Positions 9,053 through 20,112 are shown, counted from the stretch's first letter. The stretch is 64,000 nt of DNA from Chersky-840 sp963848335 (GCA_963848335.1 CAWKDD010000001.1:1612001-1676000), one strand, 5' to 3'. Notes: generated from the letters alone by a model not told the origin. Numbers and translations are program-made.

Positions 9053-10471
9053 CGACGGCGACCGCGCCGCCTGCGCCGCCCACCGGGGCCGAAGCCGTCC
9101 CCGACGCGTCGGCGGCGGCGGAGCCGCCACCACACCCGCCGGTGGTGGTTGTGGCGGGCGTGATCACCTTCGTCGGGTTCGGGATCCGGCTCGGCACCGT
9201 CCTCGGACGCCCCAACCGCCAGCCGGGCGGGGACGCGTACTACTACCACAACGCCGCCAACCTGCTCGTCGAGGGGTACGGCTTCATCGACCCCTGGCAC
9301 TTCGCCAAACACCCCCATCAGTTCATCCAGACCGCCGACTGGCCGCCGCTGTTCGTGTTCGTCCTCGCCATGACGTCGGTGGTGGGGCTGAAGTCGTTCT
9401 TCGCGCACCGCGTGTGGTGCTGCGTCATCGGTGCCGCCGCGGTCACCGTGTGCGGCGTCACCGGACGCGAGATCGCCGGGCGCCGGGCCGGGTTGATCGC
9501 CGCCTTCCTGGTCGCCGTGTACCCCAACATCTGGATGAGCGACGAGCTCGCTCTCTCCGAGAGCCTCTCCCCGCTGCTGGTGGCACTCGTCTTGCTGTGC
9601 GCGTACCGCTTCTGGAAGCAGCCCGGAACGCGCCGCATGCTGCTGCTCGGAGCGGTGGTCGGGCCTGGCCATGCTGGGGCGCGACGAGCTGACCTTGCTC
9701 ATCGCCTTCATCGTGGTCCCCCTGGCGCTCCTGGCCCGGCTGCGCGTGGCGGGCCCGACTGGCCCTGGCGGGGCTCGGGACCCTGGCCGCTCTCACCGTG
9801 GTGGCTCCCTGGGTCGGGTACAACATGAGCCGGTTCAGAAGCCGACGTTCATCAGCACCGGGCTCGGCATCACCCTGGCCTCGGCCAACTGCAACCAGAC
9901 CTGGTCCGGGTCCTTCGAGGGGTACTGGTCCCTGCCGTGCTCGCTGCAGGCTCCCATCGACCCCCACGCCGACAAGTCGGTGCAGTCGGCCCAGGCCCAG
10001 ACCTACGCCCTGCACTACATCCGCACCCACGAGCATCGTCTCCTGCGGGTGGAGCTCGCCCGCCTGGGGCGCGCCTTCGGCGCCTTCCATCCCCTCCAGC
10101 AGGTGGAGCTCGACTTCTACGTCGAGACCCGCCCGTACCACTGGGCCCTGGTCGGGCCTCGGCATGTACTACGCGTTGGTGGTCCTCGGGATCGGGGGGC
10201 TCGTCGTGCTGCGGCGCCGCCGCGTCCCGGTCTTCCCGTTGGTGGCCATCGGTCTCGACGTCGTCGCCGTGGTGCTCGTGAGCTTCGGCCAGACCCGCTA
10301 CCGCACCACCTTCGAGGTGTCGCTGGTGCTCCTCTCCGCCGTGGCCCTCGACCGTCTCTGGGACCGCGTCCGGCGCCGGGGGCCCCCGGCCGACGTCGTG
10401 CGGGGGAGGCCCCGGGCCCGACACGCCCGGAGATCGGCGCTCGCCCCCCGGCGCGCCCGGCGATCGGGTAG
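9049..10471 (+). CDS. GT39/PMT-like membrane glycosyltransferase (frame broken)
   Basis: A multi-pass protein of about 470 residues. After a Pro/Ala-rich cytosolic start and a first helix, the first outer loop has Gly-Gly-Asp-Ala-Tyr-Tyr-Tyr, the position of the acidic catalytic residue in ArnT/PMT-like GT-C enzymes. Hydrophobic helices follow, with conserved Gly-Arg-Asp-Glu near 9675. Shifts near 9661 and 10154 are both cured by deleting one G from a GGG run before CC; others are near 9760 and 9830. Such enzymes use polyprenyl-phosphate sugars on the outer face of the membrane. The exact end is uncertain: TAG at 10469-10471 is the natural stop if one more base is wrong near the end; otherwise the frame runs on into the convergent gene. 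Confidence 0.65.
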
Positions 10472-10487
10472 CCCCGAGACCCGAGCG

Positions 10488-11781
10488 TCAGTCCGGGACG
10501 GGGGCGGTCGCCGAGGCCGGGACCAGCGGGCGCGCCGCGCCGTTCCACCACCCAGGCGGTCCTTCAGCTTCAGGATGGGCCGCTCGACCAGCAGGTAGCT
10601 GAGCGCGGCGCACGAGAGGGCCAGGCCGAGCACGACACCGAACATCTCCGGCCACGACACCCGGAACAGGGCGCCGGTCCATCGCAAGAAGAGCGTCACC
10701 CAGGCCTGGTGCCACAGGTACACGCCGTAGGACACGACGCCGAGGGCGGCCACGGGCTTCCACTGCAATGCCCGACGGATGGTGCCGCTGCGCTGGGGGC
10801 CGAAGACGGCGGGAAGGAGGAGGAAGAAGGCGAACAACCCGTAGAGCACCTCCTGGGCCAGTCCCCGGGCCGGGGCGGTGTGCTCGAGCGGGAGCTTCGA
10901 CACCCCGATGTGGGACACCGCCCACAGCATGACGGCCGCCACCGACCAGCTGAGCCAGGGCATGGCGGGGCTGAAGAGCCAGCGCGGCTGCACGTCGCGG
11001 TGCACCACCCAGCTGCTCAGCACGGCCAGCAGCATGCCGAGCGCAAAGAGGTCGAAGCACGCCGGGAGCCACTCGAGGCTGACGTAGGCGAGCGGGGCGT
11101 GGAGGTGCAGCAGCCAGAACCGGAGTCCCAAACCCGTGGCGAAGAGGCCCGACAGCGCCACCAGCTTCCCGCCGCAGCTGTTGGCGGTCCGAATGGCGCC
11201 GCAGCACCACGAGCGCGGCGTAGAGGGGCAGGAAGAGGTAGAAGGCGACCTCGGTGCACAACGACCACGCCTGGGTGACACCCGTCAAGGCCTGGGACGG
11301 AAAGTACACCTGCGCCAGCCCCAGGTAGACGACAAGCGAGTGCCATCCCGGCCGGATCGTGTTGGCGTGCATGACGTAGCTCGTCACGAAGAACGCCAGC
11401 CAGTAGGCGGGCACGATCCGGAGGAAGCGGCGCACCCAGAACCTGCCCACGCGCCGGCGATGCGCCCCCGGCGATGTGCGACGCCGCGAACGGCCGGTAC
11501 AGCAGGAAGCCCGAGATCAAGAAGAAGACCGACACCCCGATCTCGAGCCGGGCGGTGTAGATGCCTGCCGACGATCGAAGGGTGAAGCCCGACGCGAACG
11601 ACGTGTGCACCATGACCACGAGGATCGCCGCCATGGCGCGCAGCCCGTCGAAACACGGGAAGTGCCGGGGCGCGCGCGCGGGCTCACCGGACTTGCGTCC
11701 ATGGCGCCCGGTCCGGCGCATGGCGACACGCGGTGTGTCGTCGACGGCCTCGGGCGCAGGAGCGGGCGCGACCTCGACCAT
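10488..11781 (-). CDS. Acyltransferase 3 family membrane protein (frame broken)
   Basis: Membrane O-acyltransferase of the OafA/acyltransferase-3 family, which transfers acyl groups to envelope sugars. The N-terminus has the family signature Phe-Asp-Gly-Leu-Arg-Ala followed by Val-Met-Val-His, with the catalytic His in the first helix. Phe-Phe-Leu-Ile-Ser-Gly-Phe-Leu-Leu is in the second helix. Later helices include Tyr-Leu-Trp-His-Gln and Leu-Leu-Val-Glu-Arg-Pro at the end. The frame shifts near 11465, near 11185 and close to the stop. The ATG at 11781 shares one base with the TGA of aftD (TGATG), so the two are translationally coupled. The acceptor is plausibly an arabinan-type polymer, by context only. 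Confidence 0.78.
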
Positions 11782-14700
11782 CAACCGGTCGAACGTAGCA
11801 TGGCACCCCCATTTCCGGTCAGATGCGGCGGACGTGCTTGCCCCGGTGGCGGACGCGGCGCGACACCTCGGGGCGCGTGCGGCGCCGTCGCCGCTGCGCC
11901 ACCACGGATGCGACGTTCGCGTACCTCCTGCACCAGGGCATCGGCGGCGAGGGCGGCGACCGCCAACCACGCCAGGATGCTGGCCGTCTCGAAATGGGTC
12001 GGCCACCCGAACTCCGCCGCGTAGTGGAACTTGGTCTGCGCCGCGCTGACCATCCGGTCCACCGCCACGAGCAGGCCCACCGATCCGATGGCGAGCAGGA
12101 CCCGCCCATAGGGGCTGACGACGGCGACGAAGGTGGCCAGCGCCACCGGGATGCCGGCTGCGGGCCTGACGACGGCCGCCGTCACCCCGCCGGCCACCAT
12201 CGGCACCACGCACGACGCCACCCAGCCAGGTCGCGACCCCGACGATCGCAGAGGCGACCCCACCACGGGCCAGCTGTGGTCGAGCCACGACGGTCCGGCG
12301 AGCGCTGCCGGCGCCTCGACGGGCGGACGCTTCTGGTCCACGGGACCGGCGCCGGCGCCTTCGCCGCGCGGGGCCAGCACACCAGGCCCGAGGCAGAGCG
12401 CGAGCGTCACGCGCGGTCAACACGATGGCGTCGTCCACCAGCCTCTGCGGGCGTCCATGTCAGGGTGATCACCATGTCGCGGCCCGCGGCCCGGGGCGTG
12501 ACGAGCCAACCGTTGGCGTAGCCGTCGATGACCTGGGGCGGACCCAGGTCCTTGCCCGCCACCGTGGCATGCCAGCCCGCGTTGGTGCTCTGGCCCAGCA
12601 CCAACCAGAACGGCGCCTGTGGGGTCGTGCACGTCGAGCTGCGCCGAGGTCGTCGACGAGTGGACCACCGTCGACGTCGGCGCCGGGCCGGAGTCGGCCG
12701 CCTCGGAGCGCCCCGAGGCGGATGGGGCCAGCGCGGCACCGCCCGGAGCCGAGTCCAGGACCAGGCTGTCGACGTCGAAGTCCACGCCCGGTGAGACCCC
12801 GGGCTGGGTCTGGACCTCGTGGCTCCCCGCCCCCAGCGTGATCCCGTTGGCGGCGCCGGCGCATCCCCGCACCTCGAGCAGTCCCACCGACGCGGCCGTG
12901 GCGGTGGTCCCGGTGATGCTCACGGGGACCGGGACCCCGTCCACCGTACAGCAGATTGCTGCGACAGTCCCCGGCCAGCGTGCCCGGCGCCGATCCTCGA
13001 CTCGGCCACACCGGGGATCGACACCTCGGCGATCGGCCGAGGGGCAGGCCGATCTGCTTGTCGGAGTACTGGTCGAGATCGGTCACGCGCGCGCACCGTG
13101 TCGAACGTGATCCGGAGGCGCGAGCCGGTCAGGGCGGGGAACTGCACGGACACGGTTCCGGGTCGCCCACGGCTTGGTGCTGTCGGCCACCGCCGGGAGC
13201 GCCACGTGGCGGCTCTGGCCGTCGGCGCTCACCGTGATGGAGGTGGGCACCGAATGCCGGCCGTCGGCGACGACGGTCATGGCCAGGTGGTCGAAGGTGA
13301 CGGGCTTGGCCAGGTTGTACTCGAGCCAATTGCCGGCCTGGGTCCCCAGGCCCGGGCTCCACACCGTGGCGGGGTCGCCGTCGAGCGTCGACGAGGCACG
13401 GTCCTGGAGGTCTCCGGGCAGCCGGCCCGACGAGTAGGCGGCCACCACCCCCGGCACCTTCGTCCCCAGCAGCGTGTCGATGACGTCGTCGGGGATGAGC
13501 GGGGAGATGGCGGCCGTGCCGCTCACCGAGAACGTGCGCGCCGTGGGCAGGGTGAAGGCGCGGGCCAGGTCGACTTCGGGGTCGGTGCGGGGGGGAACCG
13601 GCGCCACCCGATCGCGCGTCATCACGAGGGTCAGGCGGTGCGACGCCGAGGACGCGCCGGCCGCGCTCAGGAGGTCCTCGGGCATCCGGATGACCTCGTG
13701 GACCTGCTGGCCGCCGACCCGGACCTCTGCGAACCCGACGCCCGACTGCCCGCCGTAGGAGGCCTGCACCCCCGTGTTGGTGGCGTCGATCGTGATCTTC
13801 ACGGTGGAGAAGGTCCGTGTGGGGAACGACAGGGTCTGTCCCGACGAGGTCCGCGACGCTCCGGTGAGTGTCTCGGTCACGGGTCGGCCACCGTCGAAGC
13901 GCAAGGTGACGCGGGTGATCCACCGGTTGCGCGGCCCGTACAGCGGCTGGACGACGTTGATCTGGTCGGTGGTGACGGGGTGGGACAAGGCGATGCTCAG
14001 GTACTGGCCCACGGGGTTGTCGAAGGCGGCCACCGTCCACGCCGTGCGCAGGTTGCCGTCCATGGCCTGGTCGGGACGGTTCTCGGGCGTGTAGGTGATG
14101 GGGTTCCCGTAGTTGCTGGCCTCGACGCTCTTCACACCCTGCTCGAGGGCCACCGTCTCGGTGGCGGTGCCGGCTCGGGGTGGGAACGGGGAGCTCCGCG
14201 CGTCGCGCCCGTCGGGGTCGTGGGCCGTCTCCCCGGCCATCTCCGTGTACCCGAAGTTGTCGCGCACCGTGCCGACCTGCTCGGCCCGCTTGCGGTTGCT
14301 GTCGGTCACGACCAGATCGGCACCCTCGTTCAAGGCGCGTCGCAGGCCGGCGGGGTCACCTGCGAAGGACGCCGAGTACAAGACCGTGGCCCGACCGTCG
14401 AGGAGCCCGGCACCGGCCAGGGCCACCAATCCGTTCCCGTCGCCGTCCACCAGCAGCGGCTGGCCGGCGGACTCGGCCCGCAGGATGGGCCGGGCCCCGG
14501 GCACGGGGAACACCGCCACCGGCGGGGGGTTGGGGGCATCGGGTGGCAGCCCGAGCTCGGTCTCGTCGATCAGCGGGTACTTCACCGGCTTGGCCGCGGT
14601 CACCGCCGGGTTCCCGAAGCCGATCGGCGCGCTCAGGCCCGGGGGAGGGGGGTCGAGGGTCTGCCACAGGGCGCGCGGACGCGGCGTGTCGTAGCGCTCG

Positions 14701-16389
14701 TACTGGAGGTCCGATTGCACCACCACGTCGCCCGCGCTCACGAGGCGGGCCATGGGAGCCAGGGCGCTGGCGTCCAAGGTGCCCTCCTGGACCTCCTCGT
14801 CGAGCGCGGTGATCAGGTTCGAGGACCCCGTCGAACCGTAGGGGACCACGCCCCGGTCGACCTCGGGTCGGGTCATGAGGCCGGGGAGGATCGGGTCGAG
14901 GGTCGTCCCCCACCGGTAATAGGCGAAGTCGATGCCCGGTTCGGTGAGCACCCGGGTCTGGGTCGCGCCCGGTTGGTCGTCGAGGAATCGCGCCGCCTCG
15001 GTCCAGTAGGCGGGCACCTGCTCCGGGCGCGACAGGCTGGTCGTGACGAACTGGCCGGTCCACAGAGCGGGCAGGTCGGCGGCGACGAGCCCGGCCGCCG
15101 CCACCGCGGCGATGGTGCCGGCGATCCTCCACCGCCGGGCCACCGCCGCCACACCCGCGCCGAGGAGCACGGCGACTGCCCAGGATCACCAGGGGCGTGG
15201 CCCGGTTGGTGCTGCGCAGCGCCAGTCCCGCCGTGGAGCTCGCCGACGTCGCCTTGACGACGCGGCCCAACGGAGAGGGATCCGACAACGGGTGGGCGCC
15301 GACGGCGAGGACGGTGCCCACCAGGATGAGGCTCACGAAGAAGGCGCGCTCCCGCCACCGGACGACGAAGGCGGCCAGGAAGGCTGTGGCCGGGACGGCG
15401 AAGCTCACCGCCAACAGCCACAGCGACGTCATGTAGGCCCCCGCCGTGGGCACGTACAGGCCCAGCTTGTCCACGCCGTAGAAGAACCAGTACCCCAGGC
15501 CGCGCAAGGTCTCCGAAGCCAGGCTCGAGCGCGCCACTGTCGGGATCGACTCCGTGTCGCGCAGGATGTTGCCCAGGTAGGCGCCCTCGACCTCGAGCCC
15601 GGCGATCCACCACGCACACGCCGCCACGGTGAGGACCGTGACCTTGGCCACCGTCGACAGGGCACGGCGCCACGTGACACGGCCCGTGACGAGCTCCCAC
15701 ACCACCCACAGCACGGGCCCGACGCCGACGAAGATCAGCGAAGCGGCGTTGGTGCTGCCCACCAGGGCGACCACCAAGGCGAACAACGCCGGATAGCGCC
15801 AGCCGCCTCCTCGCAGGGCCCGGGCCAGCGCCCCGATCATCCACGGCAGGCCGACCCAGGGGAGCAGGAGGACCGATTCGCGCGCCTCGTACTGCATGAC
15901 GTAGGGCGACAACATGTACCCCAGCGCGCCCACCACCGCGCCCAGCCCGCCGATGGTCCCCATGTCGAGCGAGCCCTCGCCGGGCCGCCCCGTCGAGGGC
16001 GCGAGCGTGCGCAACAGGAACAGCACCCCGGCGCCGGCCAAGAACAGGAGGCTCCCCGTCCACAGCCGTTGCGCCACCCAGGTGGCCACGCCGAGCACGT
16101 GCGTCAGCGCGAAGTAGGGGCCCATGGGGAGCAGGTAGCCGATGTACTCGTGGGTGACCGATCCCATGGCCAGATCGGGGTCCCACATCGAGGCCGACAC
16201 CTTCAGCCATCGGGTGGGGTCGAGGTACAGGTACGCCTTGGTGTCGGCTCCCACCCGACCGGGCGCGGTGAGCAGCAGCGGGATGTAGGCCACGGCTCCC
16301 AGCAGCAGATGGGCCGACCACGTGCCGACGGCGCGCCCACGTCCGGGGCGTGGTGCGTCGGTGTCCTGGGGCGGGCGGATTGGGGTCAC
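11781..16389 (-). CDS. aftD: AftD-like alpha-arabinofuranosyltransferase (frame broken)
   Basis: A giant membrane protein of about 1,530 residues, close to the roughly 1,400 residues of mycobacterial AftD, which adds arabinofuranose from decaprenyl-phospho-arabinose to arabinan chains outside the membrane. The N-terminal GT-C part (about 1-430) begins with Gly-Ala-Asp-Thr-Lys-Ala-Tyr-Leu-Tyr-Leu-Asp-Pro, the AftD-type acidic loop, then Gly-Tyr-Leu-Leu-Pro-Met-Gly-Pro-Tyr. The long outer region contains two discoidin-like (F5/8 type C) carbohydrate-binding modules, around 13,900-14,100 and 13,250-13,420. Membrane helices return before the end. The start is GTG 16389. The main shift is near 15180 (one extra G in a GGG); several more lie between 12410 and 13150. 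All are repaired by one-base changes. It is followed without a gap by an acyltransferase. Confidence 0.8.
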
Positions 16390-16619
16390 GAGACGAGGGG
16401 GCTCCGGTGGCCGTGACGACCCGAGCGGTGAGCCGGGAGGGCCGGGGGCAGCCTACGAGGTGCCCGCGGGCCCGGGCGGGCGCCGTGCCCGACAGCGGCG
16501 TCGTCGCGCCCGGCTGTGTCCGTGCCCGAGGGCGCGTACCCGAGTAGAACGATCGGATCGCCACCCCGCCACGACCTGAGGATGCCCTCGGACTGCGTTC
16601 GTGGTCCGACCCCGCCGTC

Positions 16620-17834
16620 GTGGCGGTGGCCCTCATGGCGCTCGCCTCGGGATTCGGGCAGTTCGGCGCCGTCGCCGCCCTGGGCGACGTGGCCCGGCAT
16701 TTCGGGCGGGTCGTGCACGGGACCTCCATCGCCGATCAAGCCGGCCTGTCGGGCACCGAGCTCGGTGTCGGTCTCGCCATCCTCCGCCTGGCCTCTCTGG
16801 GCGGATTGCCCCTGTCGGCCCTGGCCGACCGGTTCGGCCGCCGCACCATGTTGGTGACGACGTGCTCGGTGGGCCTCGGCTTCACCGTCCTGGCCGCCAC
16901 CAGTCCGGGCTACTGGTGGTTCGTGGTCATCTTCGCCTTGGGTCGTCCCCTCCTGAGCGCCACCAACGCCGTGGCCCAGGTGTGCGCGGCCGAGGAGACC
17001 GGTTCCGCGGACCGGGCCAAGGCCATCGCGCTGATCGCGGCGGGGTACGGCGTGGGCACGGGCCTCACCGCGGTCATCGACGGCCTGTGGAAGGGCGCGC
17101 TCGGGTTCCGGGGGCTGTTCGCGCTGTCGGTGGTCCCCTTGGCGGGCATCTTCCTGCTCCGCCGGTGGCTGGTGGAGCCGGGTCGTTTCGCGGTGGCGGC
17201 GGCCGCCGTCGAGCACCCCGTCCCCGTCCTGGGCGCCATCGGCCCGCGCTTTCGCCGGCGTCTGGTGACGGTGTCGTCCCTGGCCTTCGCGGTGGGCATC
17301 GTCACCGGCCCGGCCAACAGCTTCATCTTCGTCTACGCCCAGAACGTCCTCCACGTCTCGGGCGACGCCACCGCGGCCATGGTGGTGGTAGCGGCGTTGT
17401 TCGGCTTGGCGGGACTGCTCCTGGGCCGATTCCTGGCCGACCGGGTGGGGCGGCGGCCCACGGGAGCGCTGGCCATGCTGGCCATGGCGCTCACCGGGAT
17501 CCTCACCTACAGCGGGTCGAGGACGGCCCTGTTCGTGGGGTACGAGATCGCGGTCTTCTGCGCGTCGACCTTCGCCCCCGCCGCCGGCGCGCTCGCCAAC
17601 GAGCTGTTCCCCACGTCGGTGCGCGCCTCGGTGGCGGGTTGGAACGTGGCCGCCAGCGTGATCGGGGCCGTGGTCGGGCTCCTCGCCTTCGGTGCCATCG
17701 CCGACGTCGGGAACCGCTTCGCCTTCGGCGCCGCCGTGACGTTCTCCCCGGTGATCCTGGCCACGGCGTTGTTCGCCCTGCTCCCCGAGACCCGGGGGCG
17801 TGAGCCCGAGGATCTCTGGCCCGGCGTCACCTAA
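16620..17834 (+). CDS. MFS transporter, 12-helix type
   Basis: A 404-residue major facilitator protein with about 12 membrane helices. The signature between helices 2 and 3 is Ala-Asp-Arg-Phe-Gly-Arg-Arg (about 71-77), and the corresponding second-half motif is Ala-Asp-Arg-Val-Gly-Arg-Arg near 280. Substrate cannot be told; the shape is like sugar-phosphate or aromatic-acid carriers and exporters alike. GTG 16620 is the first standard in-frame start. The protein-like sequence Leu-Arg-Ser-Trp-Ser-Asp-Pro-Ala just before it suggests translation may begin slightly earlier, perhaps at CTG 16593. It is divergent from aftD, with 230 bases between them containing nothing else I can identify. Confidence 0.85.
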   Translation: MAVALMALASGFGQFGAVAALGDVARHFGRVVHGTSIADQAGLSGTELGVGLAILRLASLGGLPLSALADRFGRRTMLVTTCSVGLGFTVLAATSPGYWWFVVIFALGRPLLSATNAVAQVCAAEETGSADRAKAIALIAAGYGVGTGLTAVIDGLWKGALGFRGLFALSVVPLAGIFLLRRWLVEPGRFAVAAAAVEHPVPVLGAIGPRFRRRLVTVSSLAFAVGIVTGPANSFIFVYAQNVLHVSGDATAAMVVVAALFGLAGLLLGRFLADRVGRRPTGALAMLAMALTGILTYSGSRTALFVGYEIAVFCASTFAPAAGALANELFPTSVRASVAGWNVAASVIGAVVGLLAFGAIADVGNRFAFGAAVTFSPVILATALFALLPETRGREPEDLWPGVT

Positions 17835-17860
17835 CGAAGGCCGCGGGGGCTACCGTCGGC

Positions 17861-18559
17861 ATGATGGAGCTCATCGACGTGCTGCGCAGCACCGGGGCCG
17901 TGCGCGAATTCCTGCCCGACCCCGTCGACGACGACGTCGTCTACCGTTTGCTCGACACGGCCCGGTTCGCGCCCAACGGCGGCAACCGCCAGGCGTGGCG
18001 GGCCGTGATCGTCCGTGACCCGGCGCGCCGGGCGGCGCTGCGAGACCTGTACCTGCCGGGCTGGTACGAGTACCTGGCGCAGGGTGCCGCCGGCCTGGTG
18101 CCGTGGGCCGCGGTCACCGACCGCGAGGCCGAAGCGCGGGCCATCGACAACGCCGCCGCCATGGCCGAGGCGGCGGCGGCGGGCCCCGGAGGATTCGCCG
18201 AGCATCTCGCCGAGGTCCCCGTGCTCATCCTCGTGCTCGCCGATCTGCGCCAGCTGGCCACTGTCGACCGCGACCTCGACCACTACACGCTGGTGGGCGG
18301 GGCGTCGGTGTACCCCTTTGTGTGGAGCCTGCTGCTCGCCGCCCGGGCCGAGGGGTTGGCGGGGGTCATGACCACGATGGTGGTGCGGCGCGAGGCAGAA
18401 GTGCGCGCCCTGTTCGACATCCCCGATCATGTGGTCGTCGCCGCGTTGGTGGCCCTCGGTCGCCCCGTGCACCAGCCGAGCCGCCTCGCACGCCGGCCGG
18501 TGGAGGAATTCAGCACCGTCGACGCCTTCGACGGGCCCGCCTTGCGCGGGCCGGGCTGA
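17861..18559 (+). CDS. Nitroreductase family protein
   Basis: A 232-residue FMN-dependent reductase of the nitroreductase fold. The N-terminus has the family's helix and FMN-phosphate loop: Arg-Glu-Phe followed by Arg-Phe-Ala-Pro-Asn-Gly-Gly-Asn-Arg-Gln at about 37-46. The second conserved part is Gly-Gly-Ala-Ser-Val-Tyr-Pro then Leu-Leu-Leu-Ala-Ala-Arg-Ala-Glu-Gly-Leu-Ala. The C-terminal Ala-Leu-Val-Ala-Leu-Gly-Arg-Pro is also typical. It probably reduces quinones, nitro compounds or a flavin substrate with NAD(P)H in the cytosol; the physiological substrate is unknown. It lies 26 bases after the MFS gene in the same direction, so co-transcription is likely. ATG 17861 and ATG 17864 are equally possible starts. 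Confidence 0.88.
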   Translation: MMELIDVLRSTGAVREFLPDPVDDDVVYRLLDTARFAPNGGNRQAWRAVIVRDPARRAALRDLYLPGWYEYLAQGAAGLVPWAAVTDREAEARAIDNAAAMAEAAAAGPGGFAEHLAEVPVLILVLADLRQLATVDRDLDHYTLVGGASVYPFVWSLLLAARAEGLAGVMTTMVVRREAEVRALFDIPDHVVVAALVALGRPVHQPSRLARRPVEEFSTVDAFDGPALRGPG

Positions 18560-18583
18560 ACCGGTCCGGGCGGGACGCCGACG

Positions 18584-19093
18584 GTGGCGCGCCGGCGCAG
18601 GGAGCGCATCGAATTCCGGATCGAGGACAGCTCGCGCGTCGTCGCCGCCATGGACCGGCTCGCCGTGGCCCACGACGGCTGGGTCAACCTCGATCCCCAG
18701 GTCCGTCCCGAGGACGAGCCGCCCCCCCGGGCGGGGTTGACGACCCTGCTGGCCGGGCCGGTCCACGATGTGCCCGTGTGCACCTGGGTGGCGGGAAAGC
18801 GCACCCGCCACGGCGTCCAGCCGGACTCGATCGGAGTCCAACACGGGGGCGGTTCCCGGGTGCTCGGCCGCTTGGCCTCGTCCGGATTGGCCCTGCCCGA
18901 GGGCTGGAAGCTCGTCCAGGACCATCCTCGGCGCGGCCTGATCGTCACGCCCGCCCCGGGCGCGCCCCATCAGGACGTCCTGACCTGGATCCTCGAGGCC
19001 GGCGCGGTGCTGAGCGCGGTGCGGCTCACGGGGGAGTGGCTGGCCGAGGTCCACCTGCCCCTCGACGACACCACGTCGCCGTCGTTGAACTGA
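18584..19093 (+). CDS. Conserved-looking hypothetical protein
   Basis: A 169-residue cytosolic protein that I cannot assign. It begins with a basic stretch (Arg-Arg-Arg-Arg-Glu-Arg), then Asp-Gly-Trp-Val-Asn-Leu, a central Cys-Thr-Trp-Val segment and Gly-Leu-Ala-Leu-Pro-Glu-Gly-Trp. There is no membrane helix, signal peptide or metal-binding cluster. Third-position GC is high and uniform with the neighbours, so it is probably a real gene. It starts with GTG 18584, 24 bases after the nitroreductase and 16 bases before the oxidoreductase gene, so it is likely part of the same transcript. Confidence 0.65.
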   Translation: MARRRRERIEFRIEDSSRVVAAMDRLAVAHDGWVNLDPQVRPEDEPPPRAGLTTLLAGPVHDVPVCTWVAGKRTRHGVQPDSIGVQHGGGSRVLGRLASSGLALPEGWKLVQDHPRRGLIVTPAPGAPHQDVLTWILEAGAVLSAVRLTGEWLAEVHLPLDDTTSPSLN

Positions 19094-19109
19094 GTTGTAG
19101 CCTGCGGCC

Positions 19110-20096
19110 ATGTCGCCTGTGCGTATCGGTGTCCTCGGCGCGGCCCGGATCGCCCCTGCGGCGGTGATCCGCCCGGCCCGACACGTGGCCGACGCCGAGG
19201 TCGTGGCCGTGGCCGCCCGCGACCGCGACCGGGCCACCGCCTTCGCCGCCAAGCACCACATCGGGCGCGTGGTCTCCTCGTACCAGGAGCTCGTGGACGA
19301 CCCCGACATCGACGCCGTCTACAACCCGCTTCCCAACGGCCTCCACGGTCGGTGGACGTTGGCGGCCCTGGCGGCGGGCAAGCACGTGCTGTGCGAGAAG
19401 CCCTTCACCGCCAACGCCGACGAAGCTCGCGCCGTGGCCGGCGCCGTCCCGGCCGGCGCCGTCGTCATGGAGGCCTTCCACTACCGCTACCACCCCCTGT
19501 TCATGCGGGCCCGCCAGCTGCTCGACGACGGAGCCGTCGGTGCCCCGCGGCGCATCGAGACGTGGTTGTGCTTCCCCTTGCCCCGGTTCACCGACATCCG
19601 CTACCAGCTGGCCCTGGCCGGCGGGGCCACCATGGACGCCGGCTGCTACGCCATCCACATGGCCCGCCACCTGGCCGGCACCGAGCCCGAGGTCGTCTCG
19701 GCGCGCGCCGAGCTGCACTCGCCCGGCGTCGACCGGGCCATGTCGGCAGAGCTGCGTTTCGGCTCCGGCTGCACCGGCCGGGTGACGTGCTCGATGTGGT
19801 CGAGGCGCCTCCTCCATATCGCCTTCCGCGTCACCGGCGACGCCGGAGAGCTGCGCGTGTTCAACCCGGTGGGGCCCAACTTCTACAACCGCCTGTCCTT
19901 GCGCAACCGCGAGGGCCGCGTGGTCGAGCATCTGAGCCGGCGTCCCACCTACGAATTCCAGCTCGAGGCGTTCTGTCGCGCCGTCGGCGGCGGCGAGGCA
20001 CCGATCACCGGAGTGTCCGACGCCATCGCCAACATGGAGGTGATCGACGCCGTCTACCGCAGCGCGGGCCTCGATCCCCGGGTGCCGACTCGCTGA
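19110..20096 (+). CDS. Gfo/Idh/MocA family NAD(P)-dependent oxidoreductase
   Basis: A 328-residue dehydrogenase. The N-terminal Rossmann domain has Gly-Val-Leu-Gly-Ala-Ala-Arg-Ile-Ala (about 7-15). The family motif Glu-Lys-Pro-Phe is near residue 98, where the Lys contacts cofactor and substrate. The C-terminal half is the alpha/beta domain, with Asp-Ala-Gly-Cys-Tyr-Ala-Ile-His as the catalytic His-containing segment. Members oxidise or reduce sugars, inositols or dihydrodiols; the substrate cannot be read from sequence. An IolB-like gene lies 39 kb away and need not be related. It ends 16 bases from the convergent reductase gene. Confidence 0.9.
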   Translation: MSPVRIGVLGAARIAPAAVIRPARHVADAEVVAVAARDRDRATAFAAKHHIGRVVSSYQELVDDPDIDAVYNPLPNGLHGRWTLAALAAGKHVLCEKPFTANADEARAVAGAVPAGAVVMEAFHYRYHPLFMRARQLLDDGAVGAPRRIETWLCFPLPRFTDIRYQLALAGGATMDAGCYAIHMARHLAGTEPEVVSARAELHSPGVDRAMSAELRFGSGCTGRVTCSMWSRRLLHIAFRVTGDAGELRVFNPVGPNFYNRLSLRNREGRVVEHLSRRPTYEFQLEAFCRAVGGGEAPITGVSDAIANMEVIDAVYRSAGLDPRVPTR

Positions 20097-20112
20097 CCCT
20101 CGGGCCCCGAGC

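Noticed and set aside
4452..11781. Programmed ribosomal frameshifting as the cause of the broken genes
   Set aside because: The breaks are too many, lie in unrelated genes and have no common slippery site or pseudoknot. Several are cured by one G in a short G run, which fits sequence error.
12819..15257. An 812-codon plus-strand open frame
   Set aside because: It is antisense to aftD, is rich in Arg/Gly/Pro/His, and has no domain or ribosome binding site. High GC gives long open frames by chance on the opposite strand.
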